Positions 9,607 to 17,763 of a stretch of 64,000 bases of DNA are shown here, piece after piece. Under the pieces are notes generated by a model. It was given only the letters and a program-made list of their open reading frames with translations. It was not told the origin of the DNA and made no database searches. The DNA comes from Opitutus sp. ER46 (GTDB taxonomy: Bacteria; Verrucomicrobiota; Verrucomicrobiia; Opitutales; Opitutaceae): NCBI RefSeq assembly GCF_003054705.1, contig NZ_QAYX01000017.1, positions 1 to 64,000 on the forward strand, read 5' to 3'. The translations under genes were made by a program, and so were the position numbers. How positions within the stretch are numbered: position 1 is the first letter of the stretch; each line of letters starts with the position of its first letter.

Positions 9607-9658
9607 TATTCCGGCCTGGAATAATTTTCCCGCCGACGCATCAACCGCCGACGCATCA
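9607..9658. promoter_or_regulatory. Candidate operator/promoter region upstream of marR
   Basis: About 100 bases upstream of the MarR start there is an inverted repeat TATTCC-N5-GGAATA at 9607-9623. It is followed by a direct repeat CGCCGACGCATCA at 9631-9643 and 9646-9658 (15-base period). MarR proteins usually bind such short inverted repeats near their own promoter. The assignment is positional only. Confidence 0.35.
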
Positions 9659-9753
9659 TGAGGCGATTCTCGATGCGCGATGGAGTTGCGACGCGGAGCT
9701 GGATATCGACCGCGAGGGGAGGGCGGCGATATCGCGCAGGCCGGGACGCGGGG

Positions 9754-10638
9754 TCAAACCCTCCGCGCCTTGAGCGCGCCTCTGAGCGCCTCGAGGTAAG
9801 CCGGGATGAGTGGTGACGGGGATTCCTTGCTGGAAACCGCGAATACCTCGAGCGGTGTGCAATCGGTCTCGACCATCACGGTGCCAGGTTCAGCGCGGCC
9901 GTTTCCCCAGTCGGGAATGAGTCCGACCCCATGGCCGGCGATGACGTGGGCGACGATTCCCGGCAGCGACTCGGTTGCCGTCCCGTACTTGGGTGTGAAC
10001 TGGAGAATCTGGGACATGACGACCCGCCCTCCCGGCATGCTCTGCGGCGCCAGGGTTAGCCAGCGCTCGTTTTTCAGTTCCTTGAGTTCAATCTGCGGGC
10101 GGGACGCGAGTCGGTGGTGGTCCGGGAGCAGGACCTTGATTCGCACTGCGCACACGCGCTGCAATTCGAGGTCGTCGGCGGCGCCGAGGAACATGGGAGC
10201 GGAGAAGCCGAGGTCGATCTCCCGCGCGCGGATGGCACCGAGATGCTCGGTGACGGGCCGTTCGACGAAGCTCACGGAGAGACGCGGATGGAGCGTGGTC
10301 ATTTTGCGCGCCGCTGCTGCGATCGGCAATCCGACCAGCCGCCAGTCGCAACCGACGCGAAGAGTGCCGACCGAACCCTTGGCGAGTTGCTGGGCCCCCG
10401 TGACGGCGATGTCGCACTGGATCAGGATCCGGCGGGTCTGTTCCTGGAAGTAGTGGCCCATCTCGGTCAGGCTCACCTTAGTCGTCGTACGATGAAACAG
10501 CTGGCCGCCGAGCTCCTGTTCAAGCGCGCGAATCTGTTTGCTCAACGCGGACTGGGCTACGTGCAGCCGTTCGCCCGCCCGGCTGAAGTTCAGGGTTTCA
10601 GCCACGGCCAGGAAGTAGCGGATGTGACGGAGCTCCAT
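9754..10638 (-). CDS. LysR-family transcriptional regulator
   Basis: Predicted 294-residue LysR-type regulator. The N-terminus MELRHIRYFLAVAETLNFSRAGERLHVAQSALSKQIRALEQELGGQLFHRTT is the canonical LysR HTH. The rest is a periplasmic-binding-protein-like effector domain containing the usual GTLRVGCD opening strand. The length is typical. It lies 247 bases upstream of and codirectional with marR, and divergent from the next gene at 10988. Its target is not evident, because LysR proteins usually act on the divergent neighbour, which here is itself a small regulator-like protein. Confidence 0.92.
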   Translation of the reverse strand: MELRHIRYFLAVAETLNFSRAGERLHVAQSALSKQIRALEQELGGQLFHRTTTKVSLTEMGHYFQEQTRRILIQCDIAVTGAQQLAKGSVGTLRVGCDWRLVGLPIAAAARKMTTLHPRLSVSFVERPVTEHLGAIRAREIDLGFSAPMFLGAADDLELQRVCAVRIKVLLPDHHRLASRPQIELKELKNERWLTLAPQSMPGGRVVMSQILQFTPKYGTATESLPGIVAHVIAGHGVGLIPDWGNGRAEPGTVMVETDCTPLEVFAVSSKESPSPLIPAYLEALRGALKARRV

Positions 10639-10987
10639 CTCGCCTCTAAAGCAGGTGCGCAGAGTCGAGGCAAGCGACGGGCTGATGCGTTGGGCGAGTC
10701 GGCCGCGGGCGAGTCGGCTGACGGCGGAGCGCGGGACACCTCATACGCGGGCGAGACTGGGACGGAAAAGTTGGATCCGAAGAGGATTTCCGCGCGACCG
10801 CGCAGGCTTTCGGGTGGGGCTCGGCCGATACTGTCGGCGTTTCGGCGGGGTTATAGCCCTCGGGCATAGACGTGATTCGCCGGAGGCATTTCTGAAACCG
10901 GGAACATCCTGCTATCGTAGGATGCTGGATACGCGCAGACCCCGTCGGGCGATACTGTCGTGGATCCCGTGCTCTCCTTCTCTTCCC
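10639..10987. other. Divergent intergenic region
   Basis: No gene is supported. The region separates the LysR gene from the plus-strand winged-helix-like gene and should hold both promoters. A plus-strand frame is open from 10655 but is arginine-rich and without homology signals. Confidence 0.4.
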
Positions 10988-11485
10988 ATGCATCCTCGAA
11001 TTCGGCAGACCCGGTGTGACCCTGTACATCGCAACAGATGGGCCGGAGACGGTTTCGGAGATCTCGCCGGCGTCACCGTACCGAAGGCGGTATGGCGGCT
11101 CATTGCCCTTGCGGAGCGCGCGGGACTCAGCATCCCCGTGCATCGGGCGCGACTTCTCAAGGCATTGGCCGCGCCGCGCGGCGTGCCGGATCCCATGGCC
11201 CGCGTGCTGGCGGCTTTCGAACTGGACCGAACGGAACTGTTTCTGGTCGTGAACCTATTCTCGGTCGATCCGCAACCCGTGCGTCTTTCGGTTCTCGCGG
11301 ACCAATCGGGCGCGAGCATCGCGGAAGTCCGTGAAGCGTTTGGCCATCTGGATGCTCAGGGTGTTGTCAGTTCGCCCGGGACGGGCCGCCTCAGGGACGA
11401 CCGGGATGTCATGCTGACCGAACTTGGCCGAGACATGACCGTGTACGCAGTGTACCGTCTCGTCGACGTCGCCAAAGCGCTGTGA
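10988..11485 (+). CDS. Winged-helix-like (MarR-like) hypothetical regulator
   Basis: Predicted 165-residue protein. The C-terminal half (VRLSVLADQSGASIAEVREAFGHLDAQGVV ... LTELGRDMTVYAVYRLVDVAKAL) has the helix-turn-helix, recognition helix and wing pattern of MarR-like proteins. The N-terminal half is helical (AVWRLIALAERAGLSIPVHRARLLKAL) and not recognised. The start is uncertain: ATG at 10988 lacks a good ribosome binding site, and the frame is open from 10655. It is divergent from the LysR gene. Confidence 0.5.
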   Translation: MHPRIRQTRCDPVHRNRWAGDGFGDLAGVTVPKAVWRLIALAERAGLSIPVHRARLLKALAAPRGVPDPMARVLAAFELDRTELFLVVNLFSVDPQPVRLSVLADQSGASIAEVREAFGHLDAQGVVSSPGTGRLRDDRDVMLTELGRDMTVYAVYRLVDVAKAL

Positions 11486-11534
11486 CGTTTGCGTATCCGC
11501 AAGCCCGGACGCTCAACTCAACATTGGCCTGCGG

Positions 11535-12665
11535 TTACCCGTCCAGCGCATGGATCTCCTCGTAGGTCGCGTGCTGCTCGGCGGGGTCTTCGATGTGGGT
11601 GCCGACGATCAGCTTCAGACCGGGTTTCCAGAGTTGGCGGACGCGCGACATGACTTCGGCGCGATCGCCTACGATCCGTGCGTGCAGGATGATGCCGGTG
11701 CCGACGAGCGCGTCCCGGAAGGTCGCAGCGTCGTTGAAACCGGGATCGGTCTGCGGACTGAAGGCGCCGTCGACGATGCAGAGATTCGGAATCGACTTCA
11801 CCGTGTCGATCCAGCGCGCCCAGTTGCCGCAGGAGTGAATGCCAACCCCGCCAAAGGCCGCGCCCAGTTGCGCGCAGTCGGTGCTACAGAACTCGGCCAG
11901 CATCGCCGGCGAAATCATGACGAGGTTGTCGGTGCTCAGCGCGATGCCCATGCCCGCGCGCGAACTGGCGAAGCCGTGTCCCGGACGCGCGAGCGTGTTG
12001 CCCAGGAGGGCGCTCTGCCGGCGCGTGAAACGGATGATCTCGTCGCGCAGCGCGCCCAGGATCTGCTGCGCGCGCTGGGGCTCGTCGTAGCAGAGCTCGA
12101 GAAATTGTCCGAGTTCGACAATCCCGCCGACGGCGTTGATGGGGGCCTGCAGGTCGCACCAGGAAATCGGGACGCGCCCCTGCGTGGCCGAGAGGAAGTA
12201 CTCGATCGTCTCGAGCGTGTACCGGAGGATCGGGACCTCCTCGGCGGGGCGGGGCTCGAGCTGGTTGGGAATGTCGGCGACCGACGCGTAGGCCGGCATG
12301 ACCACCGGGGCTTGGCCCGGCAGCCATTCGTACGTGGCGCCAAACGCGGCGGCGGTCGTGCCGATGCCGTACCACGGTTCGAGGTACGTGGGCGCGTCGG
12401 TGCGGTAGTCGAGCGTGCGCTGGAGCGCGCCGATCTGCCAACGCAGCGACTCGCGCATGTCGCGGCAGGCGTCACGGAACACCTCGCCCGCGCGGACGCG
12501 CTGCCACACCGCGATGCCGTCCTGCTGTTGCAGAAACGCGTGGAAGCGCGCATCGGCCTCGGCCGCGAACGCTTCGTAGCGCGCGAAATCGAAAGCTGCC
12601 GGGTCGATCGGCCGGACCGGCATGGCCATCGCGTCCTTGCGGGTGATGTCGAAGGTGGGTGGCAT
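11535..12665 (-). CDS. Uroporphyrinogen decarboxylase (URO-D) superfamily protein
   Basis: Predicted 376-residue protein of the URO-D/corrinoid methyltransferase superfamily. It has the TIM-barrel pattern: SWCDLQAPINAVGGIV, STDNLVMISPAMLAEF, GVGIHSCGNWARW, and a C-terminal LKLIVGTHIEDPAEQ. True haem-pathway HemE enzymes have RQAGR-type arginines near the N-terminus, which I do not see. It is therefore more likely a methyl-transfer or sugar-linked paralogue than HemE. The start at 12665 precedes MPPTFDITRKDAMAM; the frame to 13016 upstream is translated repeat DNA. No partner gene is adjacent. Confidence 0.75.
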   Translation of the reverse strand: MPPTFDITRKDAMAMPVRPIDPAAFDFARYEAFAAEADARFHAFLQQQDGIAVWQRVRAGEVFRDACRDMRESLRWQIGALQRTLDYRTDAPTYLEPWYGIGTTAAAFGATYEWLPGQAPVVMPAYASVADIPNQLEPRPAEEVPILRYTLETIEYFLSATQGRVPISWCDLQAPINAVGGIVELGQFLELCYDEPQRAQQILGALRDEIIRFTRRQSALLGNTLARPGHGFASSRAGMGIALSTDNLVMISPAMLAEFCSTDCAQLGAAFGGVGIHSCGNWARWIDTVKSIPNLCIVDGAFSPQTDPGFNDAATFRDALVGTGIILHARIVGDRAEVMSRVRQLWKPGLKLIVGTHIEDPAEQHATYEEIHALDG

Positions 12666-12668
12666 GAA

Positions 12669-12914
12669 GAGGGAGTGAGGGAAAGGGAGAGTGAGGGGCG
12701 GGCGGCGGGGGGAATAGGCCGCGTCGTGGTGAATAGAGTAAGTGTGGGGGGGCGGAAAGGGAGAAGACGGCCGGTGCGGGCCGGGGCCGGTCTTACTCTT
12801 TCTCCTACTCTTACTCTTTCTCCTACTCTTACTCTTTCTCTCGAACCTTCTCGGCCGGCGCGAGCGGGCCGAGAACGAGAACGGCCTTCGGAGTGAGAGT
12901 GAAAGTGAGAGAGG
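12669..12914. repeat. GAGNAA hexamer array with central hairpin (composite element)
   Basis: It fills most of the 343-base gap between the URO-D-like and methyltransferase-like genes. The pyrimidine arm (12791-12842) is built of CTCTTN-type hexamers with an 18-base higher period (TACTCTTACTCTTTCTCC). A GC-rich centre (12843-12885) follows, then a purine arm (12870-12914) with GAGAAC and GTGARA hexamers. A separate block of about 30 bases at 12669-12700 is a GTGAGGGA-type octamer run. The two arms are opposite in strand sense, so the whole can fold on itself. Confidence 0.8.
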
Positions 12915-13008
12915 TGCGCCTTCGGAATGATGGTCAGAGTGAGGGCGGGCGGGCCCCGAGTTTCCCGCTCGCCGGAGGGGGGCGGAGCGCTTAGTCCGAA
13001 CGGCTTTC

Positions 13009-13806
13009 ATGAGCACCCAGCTTAAGTTCCAGAACTCGCCCTTCGTCCTCGCGGCGCCGTCGGCTCAAAACGCCGTCGATCTCTTCGAGAACTGGGCGTC
13101 GCTTCTGCCGGCCGAGTCGGGGCTCACGACCAATGGCAAGGCGGGGCTGTTCGTCGACGAGCGCATCCAGTGGCTCAACGCCACCTACGGGGCCGTCACG
13201 GGGCGCTCGCTGCGCGATCTCAACGTGCTGGAACTCGGACCGCTTGAGGCCGGCCACACGACCATGCTCGAGCGGCTCGGGGTCGGCCATATCGACGCCA
13301 TCGAGGCGAACGGGATCGCGTACCTGAAGTGCCTCGTCGTGAAGGAGCTATTCGGGCTGCAAAAAACCCGATTCCAGCTCGGCAACGTCATCCCGTTTCT
13401 CAAACAGTGTCAGACGCGCTACGACCTGGGACTCTGCCTCGCCTTCCTGAATCACCTGACGGATCCCGTGAGCCTGCTGCGACAGCTCAGCGCGCACTGC
13501 GATTCGATCTACGTGTGGAACGTCACCTACAACGAGCGCCTCTTCCAGCTGCACCCGGAATTCAAACCGGCGTTCGGCGAGGGAAAGCTGATCGAGAGCG
13601 ACGGGCTGCGCTACACGTACTACCCGCACTATTACGGCGACGTGAAGGACTTCAGCGCGTTCTGGGGCGGCGTGGCGCCGTCGTGCTGCTGGATGACGAT
13701 CGACGACTACCTGCAGGTGCTGGGAAAGCTCGGCTACTCGAAGATCCAGCACCAGATCGACGATAACTACTTCGGCGACGCGCTGCGCGTCTTTGCCTCA
13801 CGCTGA
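13009..13806 (+). CDS. Class I SAM-dependent methyltransferase-like protein
   Basis: Predicted 265-residue protein. Residues around 65-100 (LNVLELGPLEAGHTTMLERLG ... IDAIEAN) look like a Rossmann-type SAM site: the hydrophobic strand, the E-x-G-x-x-E/A-G loop, and an acidic residue at the end of strand two. YDLGLCLAFLNHLTDP corresponds to motif IV. The C-terminal third is aromatic-rich and unrecognised. The methyl acceptor is unknown. It is convergent with the radical SAM gene 64 bases downstream. Confidence 0.65.
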   Translation: MSTQLKFQNSPFVLAAPSAQNAVDLFENWASLLPAESGLTTNGKAGLFVDERIQWLNATYGAVTGRSLRDLNVLELGPLEAGHTTMLERLGVGHIDAIEANGIAYLKCLVVKELFGLQKTRFQLGNVIPFLKQCQTRYDLGLCLAFLNHLTDPVSLLRQLSAHCDSIYVWNVTYNERLFQLHPEFKPAFGEGKLIESDGLRYTYYPHYYGDVKDFSAFWGGVAPSCCWMTIDDYLQVLGKLGYSKIQHQIDDNYFGDALRVFASR

Positions 13807-13870
13807 GCGGGAGCGCGGCGGCGCTGGCGCCCCGACGCTCCGACGGCGCGGCCGGGTCGGGGTGACGCCG

Positions 13871-15406
13871 CTACGCCGTGTCGAGTTCGGAGGGCAGTTC
13901 CTGGCCCTTGAGCGGACAGCCGCGGCAGTTCTCGTCGCCCTCGGGGCGGAGCATCGCGCGCCGCAGTTGCTGGAAACGCGGGCCGAAGAAATGCGACTTG
14001 AGGTCGGGGACTTCGCTCAACCGGCCGAGCGCCACGCGGTGCCACGGGCAGGGCAGGACCTCGTCCTGGTTCCGGATCGTGATCTCGGTGAACGGGCGCG
14101 TGCAGTAGAGGTGACCGAAGATGTCCTGGAGGCGCGCCTCGGTCACGCGCGGGATCTTCGGCTTGGGTGGGGCGAGCTCGCCGGCATCGGCCGGCACGCC
14201 GCGGATGATGGCGAGCGCGGTGGCGGCGTCAGCGACGGGCTCGTCGGGGCCGGGGCTCCACGTGGCTTCAGTCGGCAGGGCCGGCGGAATATAGACGACG
14301 ATCCCGGCGGCGGCGCCGGCGGCGATGGCCTGGGCGCGGTAGTGATTGAAGCGTCCCGGGTAGTGCTGGAGTTGCTCGTCCTGCAGGGCGAACTCGCCGA
14401 AGCAGTTTACGACGTGGCGGAAGTCGACGTAGGCGAGCTCCAGTTCGCGGGCGATCTGGATGAAGTGCGGCGCCTCGTGGATGTTGCGCGCCATCATCAC
14501 GAAATTGGCCGTGAGGATTGGGCGGTCGACGCCGGCGCGGCGGCGCAGGTCGCGCAGGGCGGTGATGTGCGACAGCACGCGCTGGAAGTTGGCGCCCTTG
14601 CGAATGCCCTCGAATGTGGCGGCCGCCACACCGTCGATCGAGAAGAGCACGTGGTCGACGCCCTGCTCGACGATCACCTTGCGCAGCGGCGCCGTCATCA
14701 ACATGGCGTTCGTGCAAAAGCAGATGACGAGGCCCGGCCGGACGGCGCGCAGGTAGGTGACGATCTCGGAGAAGAATTTCGAGGCGAGCGGCTCGTCGGC
14801 GCAGGAGAGGAGGATGACCTCGACGGCGGGGGCGATGCCCTCGAACAACGTGCGGAACTGCTCGAGGCTGATGGACTTTGCCGGGCGCTTGAAGATCTCG
14901 TCCTGGCTGTAGTGGCACATGATGCAGCGCAGGTTGCACTTGTTGATCAGGTCCAGCCGCAGCGTGATGCCAGAGCCGCGGGTGAACGCCCGCCGGAGCC
15001 GGTCCTCCACCAGGTTTTCGTCGCTGCACGTGCGGACGTCGGCGGGCACCGCCTCGGGGGCGACGGCGGTCGCCTCGCGCTGCACCGGACTGTGCTGCGT
15101 CCAGTCGGCGGGCAACTGCCACCAGGAGCCGTCCTGCGCCTCGACCCACCAGGTGCCGTGCTGCGGTTGGGCGGCCGCCGGCAGGGCGAAAAGGTAGCCG
15201 CTGCGGGCGGCGGTCGGGGCGTCGGGGAAGGCGGCGCGGACGTCGGGACGAGGATCACCGAGCCAGACGGCGATGGGCTTCGCGTCGGGGAGTTGGGCGA
15301 ACAGGCGGCGAATGGGGCGGTCGGCGACGAACCAGCCCTTCAGGGCGAGGAGATTGGCGTCAGGTTCGGGCTGGATCTGGTCCAGGCAGGTCGTCGTTCG
15401 GAGCAT
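13871..15406 (-). CDS. Radical SAM protein with SPASM-like C-terminus and N-terminal beta domain
   Basis: Predicted 511-residue protein. The radical SAM [4Fe-4S] motif is CNLRCIMC, in DLINKCNLRCIMCHYSQDE, about 150 residues in. The barrel continues with ILLSCADEPLAS and VLFSIDGVAAATFEGIRKG. C-terminal cysteines (LYCTRPF, VLPCPW, CRGCPLKG) suggest a SPASM/twitch auxiliary cluster. The first 120 residues (LKGWFVADRPIRRLFAQL ... GDPRPDVRAAFPD) form an unrelated beta-rich module of a type seen beside glycosyltransferases. Peptide or glycan modification is plausible but the substrate is unknown. The start at 15406 follows a low-coding gap. Confidence 0.8.
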   Translation of the reverse strand: MLRTTTCLDQIQPEPDANLLALKGWFVADRPIRRLFAQLPDAKPIAVWLGDPRPDVRAAFPDAPTAARSGYLFALPAAAQPQHGTWWVEAQDGSWWQLPADWTQHSPVQREATAVAPEAVPADVRTCSDENLVEDRLRRAFTRGSGITLRLDLINKCNLRCIMCHYSQDEIFKRPAKSISLEQFRTLFEGIAPAVEVILLSCADEPLASKFFSEIVTYLRAVRPGLVICFCTNAMLMTAPLRKVIVEQGVDHVLFSIDGVAAATFEGIRKGANFQRVLSHITALRDLRRRAGVDRPILTANFVMMARNIHEAPHFIQIARELELAYVDFRHVVNCFGEFALQDEQLQHYPGRFNHYRAQAIAAGAAAGIVVYIPPALPTEATWSPGPDEPVADAATALAIIRGVPADAGELAPPKPKIPRVTEARLQDIFGHLYCTRPFTEITIRNQDEVLPCPWHRVALGRLSEVPDLKSHFFGPRFQQLRRAMLRPEGDENCRGCPLKGQELPSELDTA

Positions 15407-15608
15407 CGCGTAGGGCGGGCACTATTTGTGGGCGCAGGGAATTGGCAACTCCCGGCAGTTTTCGCTCACGCGAAAACTGAAAGGGGCGGCACTGCCGCCC
15501 TTTGGTGGGGCAGAAACACGTAAAGTGGAGGGCGGGGCTCAGGGCGCGAGGGGCGGTGACGATGATTTGTGCCGAACCCAAAACTACGGCGGCTGTCCCT
15601 TTTGACCC

Positions 15609-15791
15609 ATGCCCTCGTCCTCCTATCGCGCCCGAGCGTTCACGCGCGGCTCCGATTTCAACGCCGGCTTCTTTGCCGCTGCGATCGTGGCTGTGACGAT
15701 CGCCGTGGCCGCTTCCATCGCCCTGCCGCGTGTGGCCGCATCCGTGCACGGGTACATTGTGCAACTGCGCACGGCGTCCCCGTCGCGCTGA
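15609..15791 (+). CDS. Possible small single-span membrane protein
   Basis: A 60-codon frame with ATG start. It contains one hydrophobic helix (GFFAAAIVAVTIAVAASIAL) with basic residues before it and a short polar tail. No family is recognised, and there is no convincing ribosome binding site. It may be a real small inner-membrane protein or chance. Confidence 0.3.
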   Translation: MPSSSYRARAFTRGSDFNAGFFAAAIVAVTIAVAASIALPRVAASVHGYIVQLRTASPSR

Positions 15792-15881
15792 CGGCGGGAG
15801 CTGACGGCGGAAAGCTGAACGCCGCAGCGGCAGCAGCCGGCCACATGTGGTCGCGCACTCACCAAATTTGCCTCCGGCAAC

Positions 15882-15959
15882 TGTCACGTAATACGTGACA
15901 CTGGCGCGATGCCACACGAGGGAGACGTGCGGAAAGTGTCACGTAATACGTGACACTTT
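15882..15959. repeat. Pair of long palindromes (TGTCACGTA-A-TACGTGACA)
   Basis: Two copies of TGTCACGTAATACGTGACA, at 15882-15900 and 15937-15955, starts 55 bases apart. The second palindrome extends to 27 bases (15933-15959, AAAG and CTTT flanks). Each is perfect around a single central A. Possible roles are a tandem operator, a recombination site or a mobile palindromic repeat; no gene for a cognate protein is adjacent. Confidence 0.9.
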
Positions 15960-16636
15960 TGGCGGGGCGAGAATGTCGCCGGATGGCTGATACGTCGGCT
16001 CGGAACGCGATTGGCGGCGACGCGACTTCGATCGAGGCGCTGCACCCGGCGGGACGTAGGCCGTTGCGCGGTGAGGCCGAGGGATTTACGTCCGTTGGAG
16101 GGCGCAATACAGCGCGCTCAGAGATGACAGGAGTTCGTAAACAATTACCGCCACGTGAGTCATAAAGCCTAGTAGGCGACTCAAGAACACTAGAAAAGGC
16201 TTGCGCGCGACGCAGAGGGCGGCCTTTGTCGCCCACGTGAAGTCAATTCTTCGAGGCCTTTTCGCGCAGCGTGCGCCGGTCAGCTCGGCGAGCCTTTCGG
16301 CTCCCGCGAGCGTCGGCGCCCTGACGATGCATCCCGGCTCCATGCGAGCCGCGGATGCGGGCGCTCGATGTTTTTCGGAGCACCGCTGACGCGGTCGCTG
16401 GGCGCATCGGAGCACGACTCCGGTTAAGCGCCAGCGAGCGACCCGTCAGAGCGGCGGGTTAATCCATGCCGAGTGCGGCCCCGGCCGCTCCGCATGCTTC
16501 AGCCTCCGCCCGTCCGTACCGCCGCTGGCCTTGGTGCCGGTCGGGGGGGCGAGTTCCGGTGCGTCTGCGCCGTTCCCTGCTGAGTTCTCCCGTATTGCCA
16601 TTCCGCGCGTGTTCGCGGCGGCCTGTGACTGATCCA

Positions 16637-17443
16637 ATGATGAAACTCCTTTCTTCTGTTCTCGCGCGCCATGAGCGCGCCCTCCTCGAGCCCATTTCGC
16701 CGGCGGCGGCCTGGCACGAGCAACTCTTCCGTACGTTTCGCGCCGTCGAACAGTCGCGCCACGTCTTCGCGTCGCCCTTTGGTCCCTTGCGTGGATCCGC
16801 CGGATCGGCGCACCTGCAGCGCTTCGTATACTTCGGGCCGGGCGCGACGGATGCGGCGTTACGGCTGAGTTTCCTTGGGGGGCTCGATCATCGCGAGCTG
16901 CGCGGTTCGCTGGCGCTGCTGCGTTTCATCGAGGGGCTGGCGCTCGCGCCGGACCTGGGGCAGGGGCTCGATCTTTCGTTCTTTCCGCTCGTGGACGCGC
17001 TGGGGCTGGCGGAGGCGACGCCGGCGCGGGATCTGGCCGAGGAAAACTGGGCGACCTCAACGGAGCCGGAGATCCAGGTGCTCGAGCACGATGCGCGGCT
17101 GCGGGGCTATCACGGTTTCGTGCGGCTTGAGACGACGACGTCCGACGAAGTGACGGTGCGGTTGCATGCCGAGGCGGCGACGGAGAACGCGGCGCCGCCG
17201 CTGGAACTGATTTCCTCGGACGAGATCGAGCCGCTGCCCGTGCGCTGGGAAGTCGAGGCGGACGCCGACCCGCGGCGCGGGCCGCTCGCGGTGGCCGATG
17301 ATCTGCCGGTCGCGCCGTTTGAACTTGTGCTCGCCATTCCGGCGCTCTGGCCGGCGGCGCGGCACACCGCGGCGGTCTCGCTGTTTCTCAAGCGCTTTGT
17401 TCGCCGTCACCGTGGGTTCATCGCCTACGCGCAACACCTGTGA
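16637..17443 (+). CDS. M14-peptidase-like (succinylglutamate desuccinylase-like) protein with lost zinc ligands
   Basis: Predicted 268-residue protein. Its order of motifs follows M14 metallocarboxypeptidase/aspartoacylase folds: FGPGATDAALRLSFLGGLDHRELRG sits where G-x-HGDE-x-x-G is expected. LALLRFIEGLALAP corresponds to the following helix, FFPLVDALGLA to the 'P-x-x-NP-x-G' strand, RDLAEENW to RDLNRNW, and PEIQVL to the next helix. The zinc His becomes Asp, and the later D-L-H becomes R-L-E, so catalysis is unlikely. The start is an ATG doublet at 16637/16640. It stands alone. The relation to M14 is my manual reading. Confidence 0.55.
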   Translation: MMKLLSSVLARHERALLEPISPAAAWHEQLFRTFRAVEQSRHVFASPFGPLRGSAGSAHLQRFVYFGPGATDAALRLSFLGGLDHRELRGSLALLRFIEGLALAPDLGQGLDLSFFPLVDALGLAEATPARDLAEENWATSTEPEIQVLEHDARLRGYHGFVRLETTTSDEVTVRLHAEAATENAAPPLELISSDEIEPLPVRWEVEADADPRRGPLAVADDLPVAPFELVLAIPALWPAARHTAAVSLFLKRFVRRHRGFIAYAQHL

Positions 17444-17645
17444 GAAAGTGAAAGTGAGAGTGAGAGTAAAAGTGAGTGTGGACCGAGATGTGAGAGGGAA
17501 TGTGGGCGTGAAAGTGAGCGGCGGCGGAGCGGCGCGTCTGAGCGGCTGGTGTGGACCGGGAGGATGAGCGGCGAAGCGGCTCTGACACTCCGTCAGGGGC
17601 GCGGACTGCCGTGAGAGAGAAAGAGGAAGAGTAGGAGAAGGAACA
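17440..17645. repeat. GTGARA and GAGNAA hexamer arrays
   Basis: Two purine-rich blocks lie in the 320-base gap after the M14-like gene. Block one at 17440-17530 is built of GTGAAA/GTGAGA hexamers, starting within the gene's stop codon. Block two at 17611-17645 has GAGAAA-GAGGAA-GAGTAG-GAGAAG. No gene is seen in the gap (17444-17763). Confidence 0.8.
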
Positions 17646-17763
17646 ACGCGACGCGCGCCGTTGTATGACTTTCCGCTGCGCCGGGGTCGGATGATCCCTG
17701 CGGGGTTAAACTGGACGCTCCTCGTGGGGCCGACCTCGGCGCGGCGGATTCTCCTCCCGGTGT

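Larger units (their letters stand above)
15407..16636. other. 1.2-kb intergenic region
   Basis: It holds one possible 60-codon membrane-protein frame (15609-15791) and a pair of strong palindromes (15882-15959). A GC-rich run with several hairpins follows (for example arms near 16392-16402 and 16428-16438). No other gene is supported, and codon usage in all frames is noise-like. Confidence 0.5.

Noticed and set aside
12666-13016. N-terminal extension of the URO-D-like protein
   Set aside because: The extra codons are translated hexamer repeat; the conserved part starts at 12665.
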